DNA from: Pseudoxanthomonas sp. z9
GTDB taxonomy: Bacteria > Pseudomonadota > Gammaproteobacteria > Xanthomonadales > Xanthomonadaceae
Direction: 5' to 3'
NCBI RefSeq assembly: GCF_006542425.1
Contig: NZ_VFID01000015.1
Coordinates: 1-64,000, forward strand
Length of the DNA stretch: 64,000 nt
The translations under genes were made by a program, and so were the position numbers. Within the stretch, counting starts at the first letter, position 1. The number at the start of each line of letters is the position of its first letter. Shown one piece after another: positions 1 through 8,005 of this stretch. The notes under the pieces were generated by a model. That model saw nothing but the letters and a program-made list of their open reading frames with translations. It made no database searches and was not told the origin of the DNA.

Positions 1-155
1 ACCTCCCAGGCGTCGTCGTAGGAGCCCAGCCGCAACTGCAGCATGCGCACCAGCGACTGGTTGAAGTCGCGGACCAGATCCTCGGCGGAGGCGCGCGCAC
101 CGGTCCCGTCGGGGACCGGTGCGCCGGGAGGCAACTTGTTTCTGGATTCAGCCAT
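1..155 (-). CDS. RNA polymerase sigma factor, ECF type (N-terminal part, runs off the window)
   Basis: The reverse strand is open from an ATG at 155 to the window edge, about 51 codons. After a short Pro/Gly-rich lead the product has F-N-Q-S-L-V-R-M-L followed by R-L-G-S-Y-D-D-A-W-E. That is the pattern of sigma region 2.1/2.2 in FecI-like ECF sigma factors, where the next residues are usually a V-A-Q-E type helix. Such factors recruit RNA polymerase to a small regulon, often iron uptake or envelope stress. No strong ribosome-binding site is visible, so the exact start is uncertain. The call rests on a short fragment only. Confidence 0.5.
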   Translation of the reverse strand, partial: MAESRNKLPPGAPVPDGTGARASAEDLVRDFNQSLVRMLQLRLGSYDDAWE

Positions 156-583
156 GCCGGTAGAGACGAAGCGGGGAGTCGAAAGTGAAATGCCCGGGTC
201 CTGGCGGCTATCCCGGCCCGGCCGCGTCAGGTGGGACAAGCATAGCGGGTGCTCGCGGGCCGGCGCCGTTCGCGTACCCGCGGCCATCGTCGCGGGTGAT
301 GGCGCATGGCGGTCCCGGGGGCGGGTTGACCGGCGGTGGTCGTGGAAGCGGATGTTTCCCCGCCACGGCATCGAGGCATCGCGGACCAACGGTGGCATCG
401 GGTTCGGAAAGCCACGAAGGTCGCCGGGATTCCGCGCCGGCGCTCGCGCGCCGATGGGTGACGCATCCTGCACATCCCTGAATGCAGCCATCCACCAACC
501 TGGGGCACGGTTAACAGAAGCCGCTGGCGGGAATGTCTACCGTGTCGGCGCGGTCTTCCGCCGCGAACATCATGGAGATGAGT
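156..583. other. intergenic region between divergent genes, no gene seen
   Basis: About 430 bases lie between the reverse-strand sigma factor and the forward small exported protein. The open frames here on both strands have the Arg/Gly/Pro-rich composition of non-coding GC-rich DNA, and none begins with a good ribosome-binding site. The stretch presumably carries both promoters, but I could not pick out a convincing -35/-10 pair. Confidence 0.5.
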
Positions 584-799
584 ATGGCTCGTAACCGTAT
601 CCCCGCCGTCGCTGCGCTGGCCTTTCTTGCGCTGGTGTCCTTCAACGCGGCTGCCGGTTGGCAGGGCACGTGGCATTACTACGACGAGGAAGGCGTACTG
701 GTGGGGTCGTGGACCGCAGGCTGCGGCGCGAAGGATGGGCGCTGGGGCGTCGTCACCAGCAACAAGACCTTTACCCAGGGATGTCGCGACGAAAGTTGA
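584..799 (+). CDS. small secreted protein, DUF6289-like
   Basis: The product has 71 residues. It starts with a classic signal peptide: positive M-A-R-N-R, a hydrophobic core A-A-L-A-F-L-A-L-V, then an N-A-A-A-G cleavage region. The mature part is about 47 residues, with two cysteines that could form a disulfide and the pattern G-T-W-H-Y-Y-D ... W-G-V-V-T-S. This resembles the short DUF6289-type exported proteins of xanthomonads, whose role is not known. I chose the ATG at 584 because a GGAG lies 6 bases upstream and the signal peptide begins cleanly there. Upstream in-frame ATGs at 572 and 578 are alternatives. Confidence 0.6.
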   Translation: MARNRIPAVAALAFLALVSFNAAAGWQGTWHYYDEEGVLVGSWTAGCGAKDGRWGVVTSNKTFTQGCRDES

Positions 800-802
800 A
801 GC

Positions 803-834
803 AAAAAAGCCCCGCGCGAGCGGGGCTTTCTGTT
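803..834. terminator. Rho-independent terminator between convergent genes
   Basis: A perfect 10-base stem (806-815 with 820-829, loop GCGA) has an A-run on its left and a T-rich tail on its right. It can therefore end both the forward small-protein gene and the reverse-strand phaZ transcript. Confidence 0.85.
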
Positions 835-858
835 TGCGGAACATCGCAGCGTGATCGA

Positions 859-2109
859 TCAGTCGGCGTACTTTGCGATGAAGTCACGCACCTGCGGATA
901 GACCTTGTCGCGCCAGCGACGGCCGCTGAAGATGCCGTAGTGACCCGCGCCCTCGACGGTGATGTGCGCGTGCCGCGCCTTGGGGATGCCGGTGCACAGG
1001 TCGTGCGCGGCGGCCGTCTGGCCCAGGCCGGAGATGTCGTCCAGTTCGCCCTCGATGCTGAGCAGCGCGGTCTTCCTGATCGCGGCCGGGTTGACCAGTT
1101 CGCCGTTGACCTTCCACTTGCCGCGCGGCAGCAGGAACTCCTGGAACACCACCCGGATCGTGTCCAGGTAGTACTCGGCCGGCATGTCCAGCACCGCGTT
1201 GTATTCGTCGTAGAAGCGGCGGTGCGACTCGGCGTCCTGCAGATCGCCCTTGACCAGGTTGGCGTAGAAGTCCCAGTGCGACATGAAGTGGCGGCTGGGG
1301 TTCATCGCGATGAAGCCGGCGTGCTGCAGGAAGCCCGGATACACCGACCGGCTCTGGCCGGGATAGGGCATCGGCACGCTGTGGATGACATTGTTCTCGA
1401 ACCACGACAGCGGGTTGCGCGTGGCCAGGCTGTTGACCTCGGTCGGGCTGCGGCGCGCGTCGATCGGACCGCCCATCATCACCAGCGAACGCGGCGTGGC
1501 CTCGCCGCGCGCGGCCATCAGCGACACCGCCGCCAGCACCGGCACGGTCGGCTGGCATACGCTGATGACGTTGAGGTTGTCGGCGCCGATGTGGCGAATG
1601 AACTCCTCCACGTAGGCGACGTAGTCGTCCAGGCTGAAGGCGCCCTCGGACGTCGGCACCATGCGCGCGTCGACCCAGTCGGTCACGTAGACCTTGTGAT
1701 CGCGCAGCAGGGTACGCACGGTGTCGCGCAGCAGGGTCGCGTGATGGCCGGACAGCGGCGCGACCACCAGCACCACCGGGTCGTCCTTCAGCGCCTTGAT
1801 GCTGTCGGCGTCGTCGGTGTAGCGCTTGAAGCGCAGCAGCCGGCAGAACGGCTTCTTGATGATTTCCTGTTCCACCACCGGCACGGTGCGGCCTTCGACT
1901 TCCACCTCGTGGATGTCCCAGGCCGGCTTCTCGTAGTCCTTGCCGATGCGGTAGATCAGTTCGTTGCCGGCGGCGATGCGCTCGGCGCCGGGCAGGTTGG
2001 ACAGCCAACTGCCGGGCGCGGAAAAGATCCGCGCGTTGGCTTCGGCCATGTAGGCGAGCGGCGCCATCCAGGCACGGCCAAGTTCATGCCACTGGTACAG
2101 GAGAGTCAT
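859..2109 (-). CDS. phaZ: intracellular polyhydroxyalkanoate depolymerase
   Basis: The product has 416 residues, the usual length for intracellular PhaZ enzymes that mobilise stored polyhydroxybutyrate. It starts M-T-L-L-Y-Q-W-H-E-L-G-R, typical of the family, and has no signal peptide. The nucleophile region reads I-S-V-C-Q-P-T-V-P, with Cys near residue 184. This is the cysteine variant of the lipase box known for the Ralstonia-type PhaZ. A late E-G-A-G-H-Y-G motif supplies the catalytic His. The longer frame upstream of 2109 has no family similarity and was excluded. No PHA synthase gene is present in the window. Confidence 0.88.
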   Translation of the reverse strand: MTLLYQWHELGRAWMAPLAYMAEANARIFSAPGSWLSNLPGAERIAAGNELIYRIGKDYEKPAWDIHEVEVEGRTVPVVEQEIIKKPFCRLLRFKRYTDDADSIKALKDDPVVLVVAPLSGHHATLLRDTVRTLLRDHKVYVTDWVDARMVPTSEGAFSLDDYVAYVEEFIRHIGADNLNVISVCQPTVPVLAAVSLMAARGEATPRSLVMMGGPIDARRSPTEVNSLATRNPLSWFENNVIHSVPMPYPGQSRSVYPGFLQHAGFIAMNPSRHFMSHWDFYANLVKGDLQDAESHRRFYDEYNAVLDMPAEYYLDTIRVVFQEFLLPRGKWKVNGELVNPAAIRKTALLSIEGELDDISGLGQTAAAHDLCTGIPKARHAHITVEGAGHYGIFSGRRWRDKVYPQVRDFIAKYAD

Positions 2110-2189
2110 GGGCAACGGGAATCCCGGATTTGGTGCAGTCTGCTGCGGCGCAGCATAGCGCAATCCGGGACCACCCGGAATCGGCCTGT

Positions 2190-2786
2190 TCAGCCAGCGC
2201 CCGGGATCTCCAGCGCGGCGGTTTCAGCGGCCAGGGCGGGCGCCAGCCAGCAGTGCGAGCCCACCGCACGCAGGCCGGCGGCCTCGAACTGGCGGCGGTA
2301 CCAGCGGCCCGGGCGCGACTGGAAACCATCGTGGTCGCCTTCGTATTCATCCTCGCGGGTGAAGGTTTCCAAGAACGCGACCCCTCCGCACAGTTCGGCC
2401 AGCCCCGGCAGGCCCCGGCGCAGATCGCGCGTGGGCAGGTAGTGCATCACGTCGGCGCAGACCAGCAGATCCACCGGCGGGCAGGGGCGCAGATATTCGA
2501 AGTCGGCGAACGCGGCCAGGTGCAGGTTGCGGCTGCGGCCGTAGCGGGCAATCGCGTATTCGCTGCTGTCGAAGCCCAGATAGCGCAGGCGCGGGCGCAG
2601 TTTCAGCAGCGGCGTGCGCCAGGCACCTTCGCCGCAACCGATGTCCAGCACGGTGCGGATCGGGCGCTCCAGGTAGTACTCGGCGGTGGCCACGGCCAGC
2701 GCGACCTTGCGCGCGAGGCGCTGCGGGCCGCCGATCTCGCCGTCGCGATACCAGCGTTGGAAATAATGGGCGTCGTACTTCTTCAT
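2190..2786 (-). CDS. class I SAM-dependent methyltransferase
   Basis: The product has 198 residues and starts M-K-K-Y-D-A-H-Y-F. SAM-binding motif I is V-L-D-I-G-C-G-E-G-A-W, followed by an acidic motif II region (L-G-F-D-S-S-E-Y) and D-L-L-V-C-A-D-V-M-H-Y in the motif IV position. The substrate cannot be read from the sequence. A much longer frame runs upstream, but it crosses into the divergent hemJ promoter and lacks coding character, so I took the ATG at 2786. It is divergent from hemJ across about 145 bases. Confidence 0.8.
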   Translation of the reverse strand: MKKYDAHYFQRWYRDGEIGGPQRLARKVALAVATAEYYLERPIRTVLDIGCGEGAWRTPLLKLRPRLRYLGFDSSEYAIARYGRSRNLHLAAFADFEYLRPCPPVDLLVCADVMHYLPTRDLRRGLPGLAELCGGVAFLETFTREDEYEGDHDGFQSRPGRWYRRQFEAAGLRAVGSHCWLAPALAAETAALEIPGAG

Positions 2787-2930
2787 CGGAATGGAAACCT
2801 CGGCAAGCTCATCGGCAAGGATCCCGGTTTGCGAGGCGAAGGAAAAGGGGCGGCGATGGTGTTGCGGTTGGACAGCGGTCCGCGCGATGGCGGAGAATCC
2901 GCGCACCCTTCGCCCGCACCGGAGTCCCGC

Positions 2931-3392
2931 GTGGACAAAGCCAGCCTCTACTTCTGGGTCAAGACCTTCCACCTCGTGTTCGTGATCGCGTGGATGGCGA
3001 CGGTGTTCTACCTGCCGCGTATCCTGGTCAATCTCGCCGAGACGACCGGACAGGCGGACGTGCAGGCGCGGCTGCTGCTGATGGGACGCAAGCTGTACCG
3101 CTTCGGCCACAACATGTTCGGCCTGGCGGTGATCCTGGGCCTGCTGCTGTGGCTGGGCTACAAGGTGATTCCGGGCTTTCCGACCATGGCCGCGCCCGGC
3201 GCCGGCTGGCTGCACGCCAAGCTGACCCTGGTGGTGCTGGTGCTGGCGCATTTCATCATCGCCGGCCGCTGGCTCAAGGGGGTGGAGAAGGGCCGCGCGC
3301 TGCCGTCCCCCTTCACCCTGCGCCTGTTCAACGAAGCACCGGTGATCGTGCTGATCGGCATCGTCTGGCTGGTGCTGGCCAAGCCGTTCTGA
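2931..3392 (+). CDS. hemJ: protoporphyrinogen oxidase HemJ (CopD-like membrane protein)
   Basis: The product has 153 residues and four predicted membrane helices. It matches the HemJ/UPF0093 family, which oxidises protoporphyrinogen IX to protoporphyrin IX late in haem synthesis in bacteria lacking HemG/HemY. Visible markers are the N-terminal F-W-V-K-T-F-H-L-V-F with the conserved His at about residue 14, a Y-L-P-R-I motif, and W-L-H-A-K-L-T near the third helix. The GTG at 2931 is chosen because a GGAG sits 6 bases upstream. The in-frame sequence before it belongs to the antisense of the neighbouring methyltransferase. Confidence 0.85.
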   Translation: MDKASLYFWVKTFHLVFVIAWMATVFYLPRILVNLAETTGQADVQARLLLMGRKLYRFGHNMFGLAVILGLLLWLGYKVIPGFPTMAAPGAGWLHAKLTLVVLVLAHFIIAGRWLKGVEKGRALPSPFTLRLFNEAPVIVLIGIVWLVLAKPF

Positions 3393-3714
3393 ATCAAGGG
3401 CGTTGCAGGCTTCAGCGACGCCCCCCTTGTGGGAGCGACGTCAGTCGCGATTCGCGATGCCGGTTGGTCATTCGAAAAGCTCGCGACTCACGTCGCTCCC
3501 ACAATCGGGGTGTCTGTAGGAGCGACGTGAGTCGCGATCGGGAAAATTCCACGGGCGTGTAGCCGATGGTCGCGACTGAGGTCGCTCCCACAATCGGGGT
3601 GTCTGTAGGAGCAACGTGAGTCGCGACCGGGAAAATTCCACGGGCGTGTAGCTGATGGTCGCGACTGACGTCGCTCCTACAAGGAAATCGCCCGGGTGAA
3701 TGGCCGGGCGTTTT

Positions 3715-3778
3715 GGTTGACGGCTCCTTCTCGAAATCCACCGGCCTCGGTAGGTCCAAAGGTTCAGTACCGCCCACC
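3715..3778 (-). pseudogene. duplicated 3' tail of the alkaline phosphatase gene, copy A (stop codon lost)
   Basis: Read on the reverse strand this encodes E-P-L-D-L-P-R-P-V-D-F-E-K-E-P, closely matching the true C-terminus of the downstream phosphatase (V-E-L-P-K-P-V-D-F-E-K-K-P). The stop TAA is changed to TCA. It is followed by a copy of the gene's CGCCCGGG...CGGGCG terminator at about 3689-3714. Confidence 0.75.
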
Positions 3779-3890
3779 TTGTGGGAGCGACGTCAGTCGC
3801 GATTCGTGATGCCGGTCGGTCATTCGAAAAGTTCGCGACTCACGTCGCTCCCACAAGGGAAAACGCCCGGATTTGTGACCCGGGCGTTTT

Positions 3891-3951
3891 GGTTTACGGC
3901 TTCTCGAAATCCATCGGCTTCGATAGGTCCAAAGGTTCAGTACCGCCCACC
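3891..3951 (-). pseudogene. duplicated 3' tail of the alkaline phosphatase gene, copy B
   Basis: The reverse strand ends ...D-F-E-K-P-stop, with the TAA kept and one codon lost relative to copies A and C. The terminator-like hairpin at 3861-3890 follows it, as in the intact gene. Confidence 0.7.
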
Positions 3952-4150
3952 TTGTGGGAGCGACGTCAGTCGCGATTCGCGATGCCGGTTGGTCATTCGA
4001 AAGCTCGCGACTCACGTCGCTCCCACAATCGGGGTGTCTGTAGGAGCGACGTGAGTCGCGACCGGGAAAATTCCACGGGGGGGTAGCCGATGGTCGCGAC
4101 TGACGTCGCTCCTACAAGGGAAATCGCCCGGGCGAATGGCCGGGCGTTTT

Positions 4151-4213
4151 GGTTTACGGTTCCTTCTCGAAATCCACCGGCCTCGGTAGGTCCAAAGATT
4201 CAGCACCGTCCAC
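4151..4213 (-). pseudogene. duplicated 3' tail of the alkaline phosphatase gene, copy C
   Basis: The reverse strand encodes E-S-L-D-L-P-R-P-V-D-F-E-K-E-P-stop, then a terminator-like hairpin at 4121-4150. Together with copies A and B this shows that a unit of gene tail, terminator and REP pairs was amplified. Confidence 0.75.
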
Positions 4214-4295
4214 CTTGTGGGAGCGACGTCAGTCGCGATTCGTGATGCCGGTCGGTCATTCGAAAAGCTCGCGACTCACGTCGCTCCCACAAGGG

Positions 4296-4325
4296 AAAAC
4301 GCCCGGGTTTGGCCCGGGCGTTTTT
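4296..4325 (-). terminator. terminator of the alkaline phosphatase gene
   Basis: A perfect 12-base stem (4296-4307 with 4313-4324) is flanked by A and T runs directly after the TAA stop. It is the parent of the three degenerate copies further left. Confidence 0.85.
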
Positions 4326-4327
4326 GT

Positions 4328-6031
4328 TTACGGTTTCTTTTCGAAATCCACCGGTTTCGGCAGTTCCACCGGTACGCCGTCGGCGTTGCAGGTGTTGGCC
4401 GCGCACAGGCGCTGTCGCAGCCGGGGCGTGGACTGCACGATGAAGTGGTAGATGGTGTTCTGCTCGACGGTGCCGCGTACCGCGTCGCTGCCCGGGCCGA
4501 TGGCCCAGATGCCGACATCCTCGCCGCCGTGCGATTCGGACTTCAGCGGCACCAGCGATTCCTGCAGGTAGTCCGGATGCTCGGTGTCCACAGCGGTCAG
4601 GTCGGGACGGCCTTCGCTGGTCTCGACGTTGCTGGGGGCATGGATGAAGCGCTTGGGGCCGGCCTTCTGCTGGTTGCTCTCGCCGGTGTAGCCGGGGCCG
4701 TTGGCGTAGCTGAGCGTGGTGAACGGCAGGCCGGTCTGGTCGCGCGCCAGGTCGCCGGGCACGTCGTCCTCGCCGCCCTGGCCGCGGACCTTGCCCAGGA
4801 TCGGGTTGCCGCGCACCGGATAGCCGACGAAGTTCAGCGTGTGCGAATGATCGGCGGTGACCAGTATCAGGGTGTCCTCGCGCGAGGTCGCGTCCAGCGC
4901 GGCCTGCACGGCCTCGGACATGGCGATGGTCTCGTCGAGCGCGCGGAAGGCGTTGCCGTAGTGGTTGGCGTGATCGATGCGCGCGCCTTCGACCATCAGC
5001 ACGTAGCCTTCCTGGCTGCGCGACAGCGTGTGGATGGCGGCGCGGGTCAGTTCGGCCAGCGAAGGTTCGCCGGTGTCGGTGCGCGAGCGGTCATGATCGA
5101 ACTGCATGTGATCCGGCTCGAACAGGCCCAGCAGGCGCGGCGCGTCCTTGGCCGCTTCCAGTTGCTTGCGGTTCCACACGTACTGGCCGCCCGGATTGGC
5201 CTTCAGCCACTCGGCCGGCAGATCGCGCCCGTCGAGGCGTTCGCCGACCTTGTCGTCGTATTCCGGATCGCGCTGCTCGGTGCTGGTGAATTCGGCGCGG
5301 CCGCCGCCCAGCGCCACGGTCGGTCCGTGGCCGAAGCGCGAGGAGGTCAACAGTTGCTGGGCGATGTCGCGGCAACCCTGTTCGACCGCCGTCTTGGGCA
5401 GATCGGTGTCGTTTTCCCAGTTGCGATCCGGCACGTGCGCGTAAGTCGCCGCCGGAGTGGCGTGGGTCAGGCGCGCGGTGCTGACGATGCCGGTGGCCAG
5501 GCCGGCGCTGTCGGCCAGTTCCAGCCAGGTCAGCGCGGCCTTGCCCAGGCTGTCGGCACAGTCGTCGCGGCGACCGGCGCTGACGCCGATGGCGCCCATG
5601 TGGGTCTTCACGCCGGTGGTGATGGCGGTCATGGTGCCGGCCGAATCCGGCGTCTGCGAATCGGTGTTGTAGGTCTTGCTGAAGGCGGTGTGCGGGAAGC
5701 GTTCCCAGCTCAGCAGGTTCTCCTCGCCCGAGCCGCCCTTGCGCTGGCCGTCGAGGATGCGCGCGGCGGCGACCGTGGTCAGGCTCATGCCGTCGCCGAG
5801 GAACAGGATGACGTTCTTCGCGCGTCCGTTCATGGCGCCGTTGGCGGCGGCGCGGGCGGCGCCGTTGCGATACCACCAGGCCGGCGTCTCGCCGCCGGGA
5901 TGGGCGACGACCGGGACATCGATGCGGGGTGCCGCCGTCGGGGCGGAGGAGGTCGCGGGCGCCGTGGCGCAGCCGGCGAGCAGGGTGGCGAGGGACATGC
6001 CCAGGACGGGCAGGACGGCGGTACGACGCAT
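4328..6031 (-). CDS. alkaline phosphatase family lipoprotein
   Basis: The product has 567 residues. A lipoprotein signal (M-R-R-T-A-V-L-P-V-L... L-L-A-G-C) predicts envelope anchoring. The PhoA-type core is clear: L-G-D-G-M metal ligand, nucleophile region D-S-A-G-T-M-T-A with Ser, G-A-R-I-D-H-A-N-H, T-A-D-H-S-H-T, and a late E-S-H-G-G-E-D-V motif. These give the two-zinc/magnesium phosphomonoesterase site. The ATG at 6031 is preferred over 6088 because a GGAG lies 8 bases upstream and the signal peptide starts there. The enzyme would release phosphate from organic esters outside the cytoplasm. No Pho box was recognised. Confidence 0.9.
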   Translation of the reverse strand: MRRTAVLPVLGMSLATLLAGCATAPATSSAPTAAPRIDVPVVAHPGGETPAWWYRNGAARAAANGAMNGRAKNVILFLGDGMSLTTVAAARILDGQRKGGSGEENLLSWERFPHTAFSKTYNTDSQTPDSAGTMTAITTGVKTHMGAIGVSAGRRDDCADSLGKAALTWLELADSAGLATGIVSTARLTHATPAATYAHVPDRNWENDTDLPKTAVEQGCRDIAQQLLTSSRFGHGPTVALGGGRAEFTSTEQRDPEYDDKVGERLDGRDLPAEWLKANPGGQYVWNRKQLEAAKDAPRLLGLFEPDHMQFDHDRSRTDTGEPSLAELTRAAIHTLSRSQEGYVLMVEGARIDHANHYGNAFRALDETIAMSEAVQAALDATSREDTLILVTADHSHTLNFVGYPVRGNPILGKVRGQGGEDDVPGDLARDQTGLPFTTLSYANGPGYTGESNQQKAGPKRFIHAPSNVETSEGRPDLTAVDTEHPDYLQESLVPLKSESHGGEDVGIWAIGPGSDAVRGTVEQNTIYHFIVQSTPRLRQRLCAANTCNADGVPVELPKPVDFEKKP

Positions 6032-6171
6032 CAGGGACTCCAGGCAAGGCAACGGGGCATTATGGCCCGGTGACAGTGTCCTGTTCATGACATGCGGCCT
6101 TTCCAGCCATGCCGTCGCGTATGGGACGGCACTGGGCTATCGTTCGGGATTCCGTATTTTCAGGGCTGCCG

Positions 6172-7509
6172 ATGAAGCTGGTCTCCGCGTGGTTGAGGAT
6201 CCCGTTCTGGCAACGGGTGGTCGGGGGCTTCGTGCTCGGCGCATTGGCCGGCTGGTTGCTGGGACCCGCGGCCGACACCTGGTTCGGTCCGCTGGGCGCG
6301 CTGTACGTCACCCTGATCAAGATGATCGCGGTGCCACTGGTGTTCTTCGCCGTCATCAACGCGGTCTCCAGCCTGCATGGCCAGCAATCGGTCGCCGCAC
6401 TGGGTGGGCGGACCTTCCTGTGGTTCGTGGTCACCGCGGCGCTGGCGGTCGGCGTGGGCCTGGCGGTGGGCGTGATCGTCCAGCCCGGCGTCGGGGTGAC
6501 CACGCTGCAGGTGGATCCGAGCTACGTGCCCAAGGACGTGCCCAGTCCGATCAAGGTGCTGCTGGACGTGGTGCCGTCCAATCCGTTCCATGCGCTGACC
6601 GGCATCGGCACGACCAAGAATGCCGCCGGCGAGACCGTGCTGGCGGCGGGCAAGGGCTCGATCCTGCCGGTGATTTTCTTCGCCGCGCTGCTGGGCTTCG
6701 CGATGGTCAAGCTGGGCGATCGCGTGGCCGCGGCGCGCAAGCTGGCCGGCGAGAGCAGCGAAATCATGATCCAGGTGACCCGCTTCGTGCTGGAAGTGAC
6801 CCCGCTGGGCACCTTCGGCCTGATCGCCTCGCTGGTCGGCGCCTATGGCTTCGGCAAGCTGCTGCCGCTGGCGAGCTTCGTCGGTGCGCTGTACCTGGCC
6901 TGCGCGCTGCATATCGTGATCACCTACAGCCTGCTGCTGCTCAGCCATGGCCTGAACCCGTGGAAGTTCTTCCGCGGCGCCGCCTCGGCGATGCAGGTGG
7001 CGTTCGTCAGTTCCTCCAGCTTCGCCTCGATGCCGGCGGCGATCCGCGCGGTCACCCACAACCTGGGCGTGGACAAGAACTACGCCTCGTTCGCGGTGCC
7101 GTTGGGCGCGAGCATCAAGATGGATGGCTGCGGCGCGATCTATCCGGCGCTGTGCGCGGTCTTCATCTCGCAGTACACCGGCCACCCGCTCAGCGCGGAC
7201 CAGTACTTCGTCGTGCTGATCGCCTCGGTGCTGGGCAGCTTCGGCACCGCCGGCGTGCCCGGCACCGCGGTGGTGATGGCCACGGTGGTGCTGACCGCCG
7301 CCGGCCTGCCGCTGGAGACGATCGGCTACCTGTACGCGATCGATCGCGTGCTCGACATGATGCGCACGATGACCAACGTGACCGGGCAGATGGTGGTGCC
7401 GGTGCTGGTGGCCAAGGAAACCGGCCTGCTGGATCGCAACGTCTACGAGGCCGCGCCGACCAACCTCGGGCTGGAGGAGGGCGAGGGTTCCGATGAACGC
7501 GCCGTCTGA
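6172..7509 (+). CDS. dicarboxylate/amino acid:cation symporter (DAACS family)
   Basis: The product has 445 residues with about eight membrane helices and two re-entrant regions. It is of the GltP/DctA type, which takes up glutamate, aspartate or C4-dicarboxylates with protons or sodium. Visible family signatures are the S-S-S-F-A-S-M-P serine-rich motif, K-M-D-G-C-G-A-I-Y-P and the D-R-V-L-D-M-M-R-T-M-T-N-V-T-G substrate-binding helix. The start at 6172 gives the usual M-K-L... lead. The 3' end overlaps the following GNAT gene by 17 bases, which suggests co-translation. Confidence 0.88.
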   Translation: MKLVSAWLRIPFWQRVVGGFVLGALAGWLLGPAADTWFGPLGALYVTLIKMIAVPLVFFAVINAVSSLHGQQSVAALGGRTFLWFVVTAALAVGVGLAVGVIVQPGVGVTTLQVDPSYVPKDVPSPIKVLLDVVPSNPFHALTGIGTTKNAAGETVLAAGKGSILPVIFFAALLGFAMVKLGDRVAAARKLAGESSEIMIQVTRFVLEVTPLGTFGLIASLVGAYGFGKLLPLASFVGALYLACALHIVITYSLLLLSHGLNPWKFFRGAASAMQVAFVSSSSFASMPAAIRAVTHNLGVDKNYASFAVPLGASIKMDGCGAIYPALCAVFISQYTGHPLSADQYFVVLIASVLGSFGTAGVPGTAVVMATVVLTAAGLPLETIGYLYAIDRVLDMMRTMTNVTGQMVVPVLVAKETGLLDRNVYEAAPTNLGLEEGEGSDERAV

Positions 7510-7918
7510 TCCCTACACGCTGGTCGAGCGCTTCCCCGGCGTCGAGGATTTCCGCCGGCTGCGCGCGGTCGCCGGGCTGTCGCCGAAATCGCAGGAGGCC
7601 GCCGAGCGCGGCCTGCCCAACACCCTCTACGGGGTGAGCCTCCTGCACCAGGGCCGCGCCATCGGCATGGGCCGGATCATCGGCGACGGCGGCCTGTCGT
7701 TCGTGGTGGTGGACATCGCGGTGGAGCCGGAACACCAGGGCCGGGGACTGGGCAAGCGCATCATGGGCGCGCTGGATGCCTGGCTGAAGGCCAATACCCT
7801 GGACAGCGCGCACGTCTCGCTGATTGCCGACGGCGAGGCGAAGCACCTGTACGCGCAATACGGCTTCGCCGACGTCGGTCCGGCCTCGGTGGGCATGCAT
7901 TACGTCGTCCGCCACTGA
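7493..7918 (+). CDS. GNAT family N-acetyltransferase
   Basis: The product has 141 residues. Acetyl-CoA binding motif A is D-I-A-V-E-P-E-H-Q-G-R-G-L-G-K-R, and a late Y-A-Q-Y-G-F motif B follows. The substrate is unknown. The gene overlaps the symporter upstream by 17 bases in another frame and is probably translated from the same mRNA. Confidence 0.87.
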   Translation: MNAPSDPYTLVERFPGVEDFRRLRAVAGLSPKSQEAAERGLPNTLYGVSLLHQGRAIGMGRIIGDGGLSFVVVDIAVEPEHQGRGLGKRIMGALDAWLKANTLDSAHVSLIADGEAKHLYAQYGFADVGPASVGMHYVVRH

Positions 7919-8005
7919 GGCAGGCGGGCCCGGCCATGACTTCCGGGCCGGGGCGGGCGTGACGGGGCGGCGTAGGCTGCGGGGACTTTACTGGGGAGAT
8001 TCCCG

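Larger units (their letters stand above)
3429..4290. repeat. REP/BIME array: 14 REP elements in seven head-to-head pairs
   Basis: Fourteen 22-base REP elements alternate in orientation. Forward copies (GTRGGAGCGACGTNAGTCGC then GA) are at 3429, 3516, 3605, 3781, 3954, 4040 and 4216. Reverse copies begin at 3481, 3570, 3659, 3833, 4005, 4094 and 4269. Each REP has a GCGAC/GTCGC stem and a GTAG or GTGG head. Two spacer types recur: one about 30 bases long containing a TTCGCGATGCCGGT-type stretch, the other containing GGGAAAATTCCACGGG. Between REP groups lie degenerate copies of the neighbouring phosphatase gene's tail and terminator. Such elements are known targets of REP-associated tyrosine transposases, but none is encoded here. 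Confidence 0.93.

Noticed and set aside
3412-3777. Short open frames containing repeated R-S-D-V-S-R-D or A-T-H-V-A-P-T peptides in the REP arrays
   Set aside because: These are six-frame translations of REP DNA, not proteins.
3429-4290. Possible CRISPR array (regular repeats with spacers)
   Set aside because: Repeats alternate orientation, spacers are themselves repeated, and no cas genes are present; these are REP pairs.
4217-6073. 618-codon forward open frame opposite the alkaline phosphatase gene
   Set aside because: Low-complexity Val/Ala/Arg/Gly product with no family; the reverse strand has every phosphatase motif in order.
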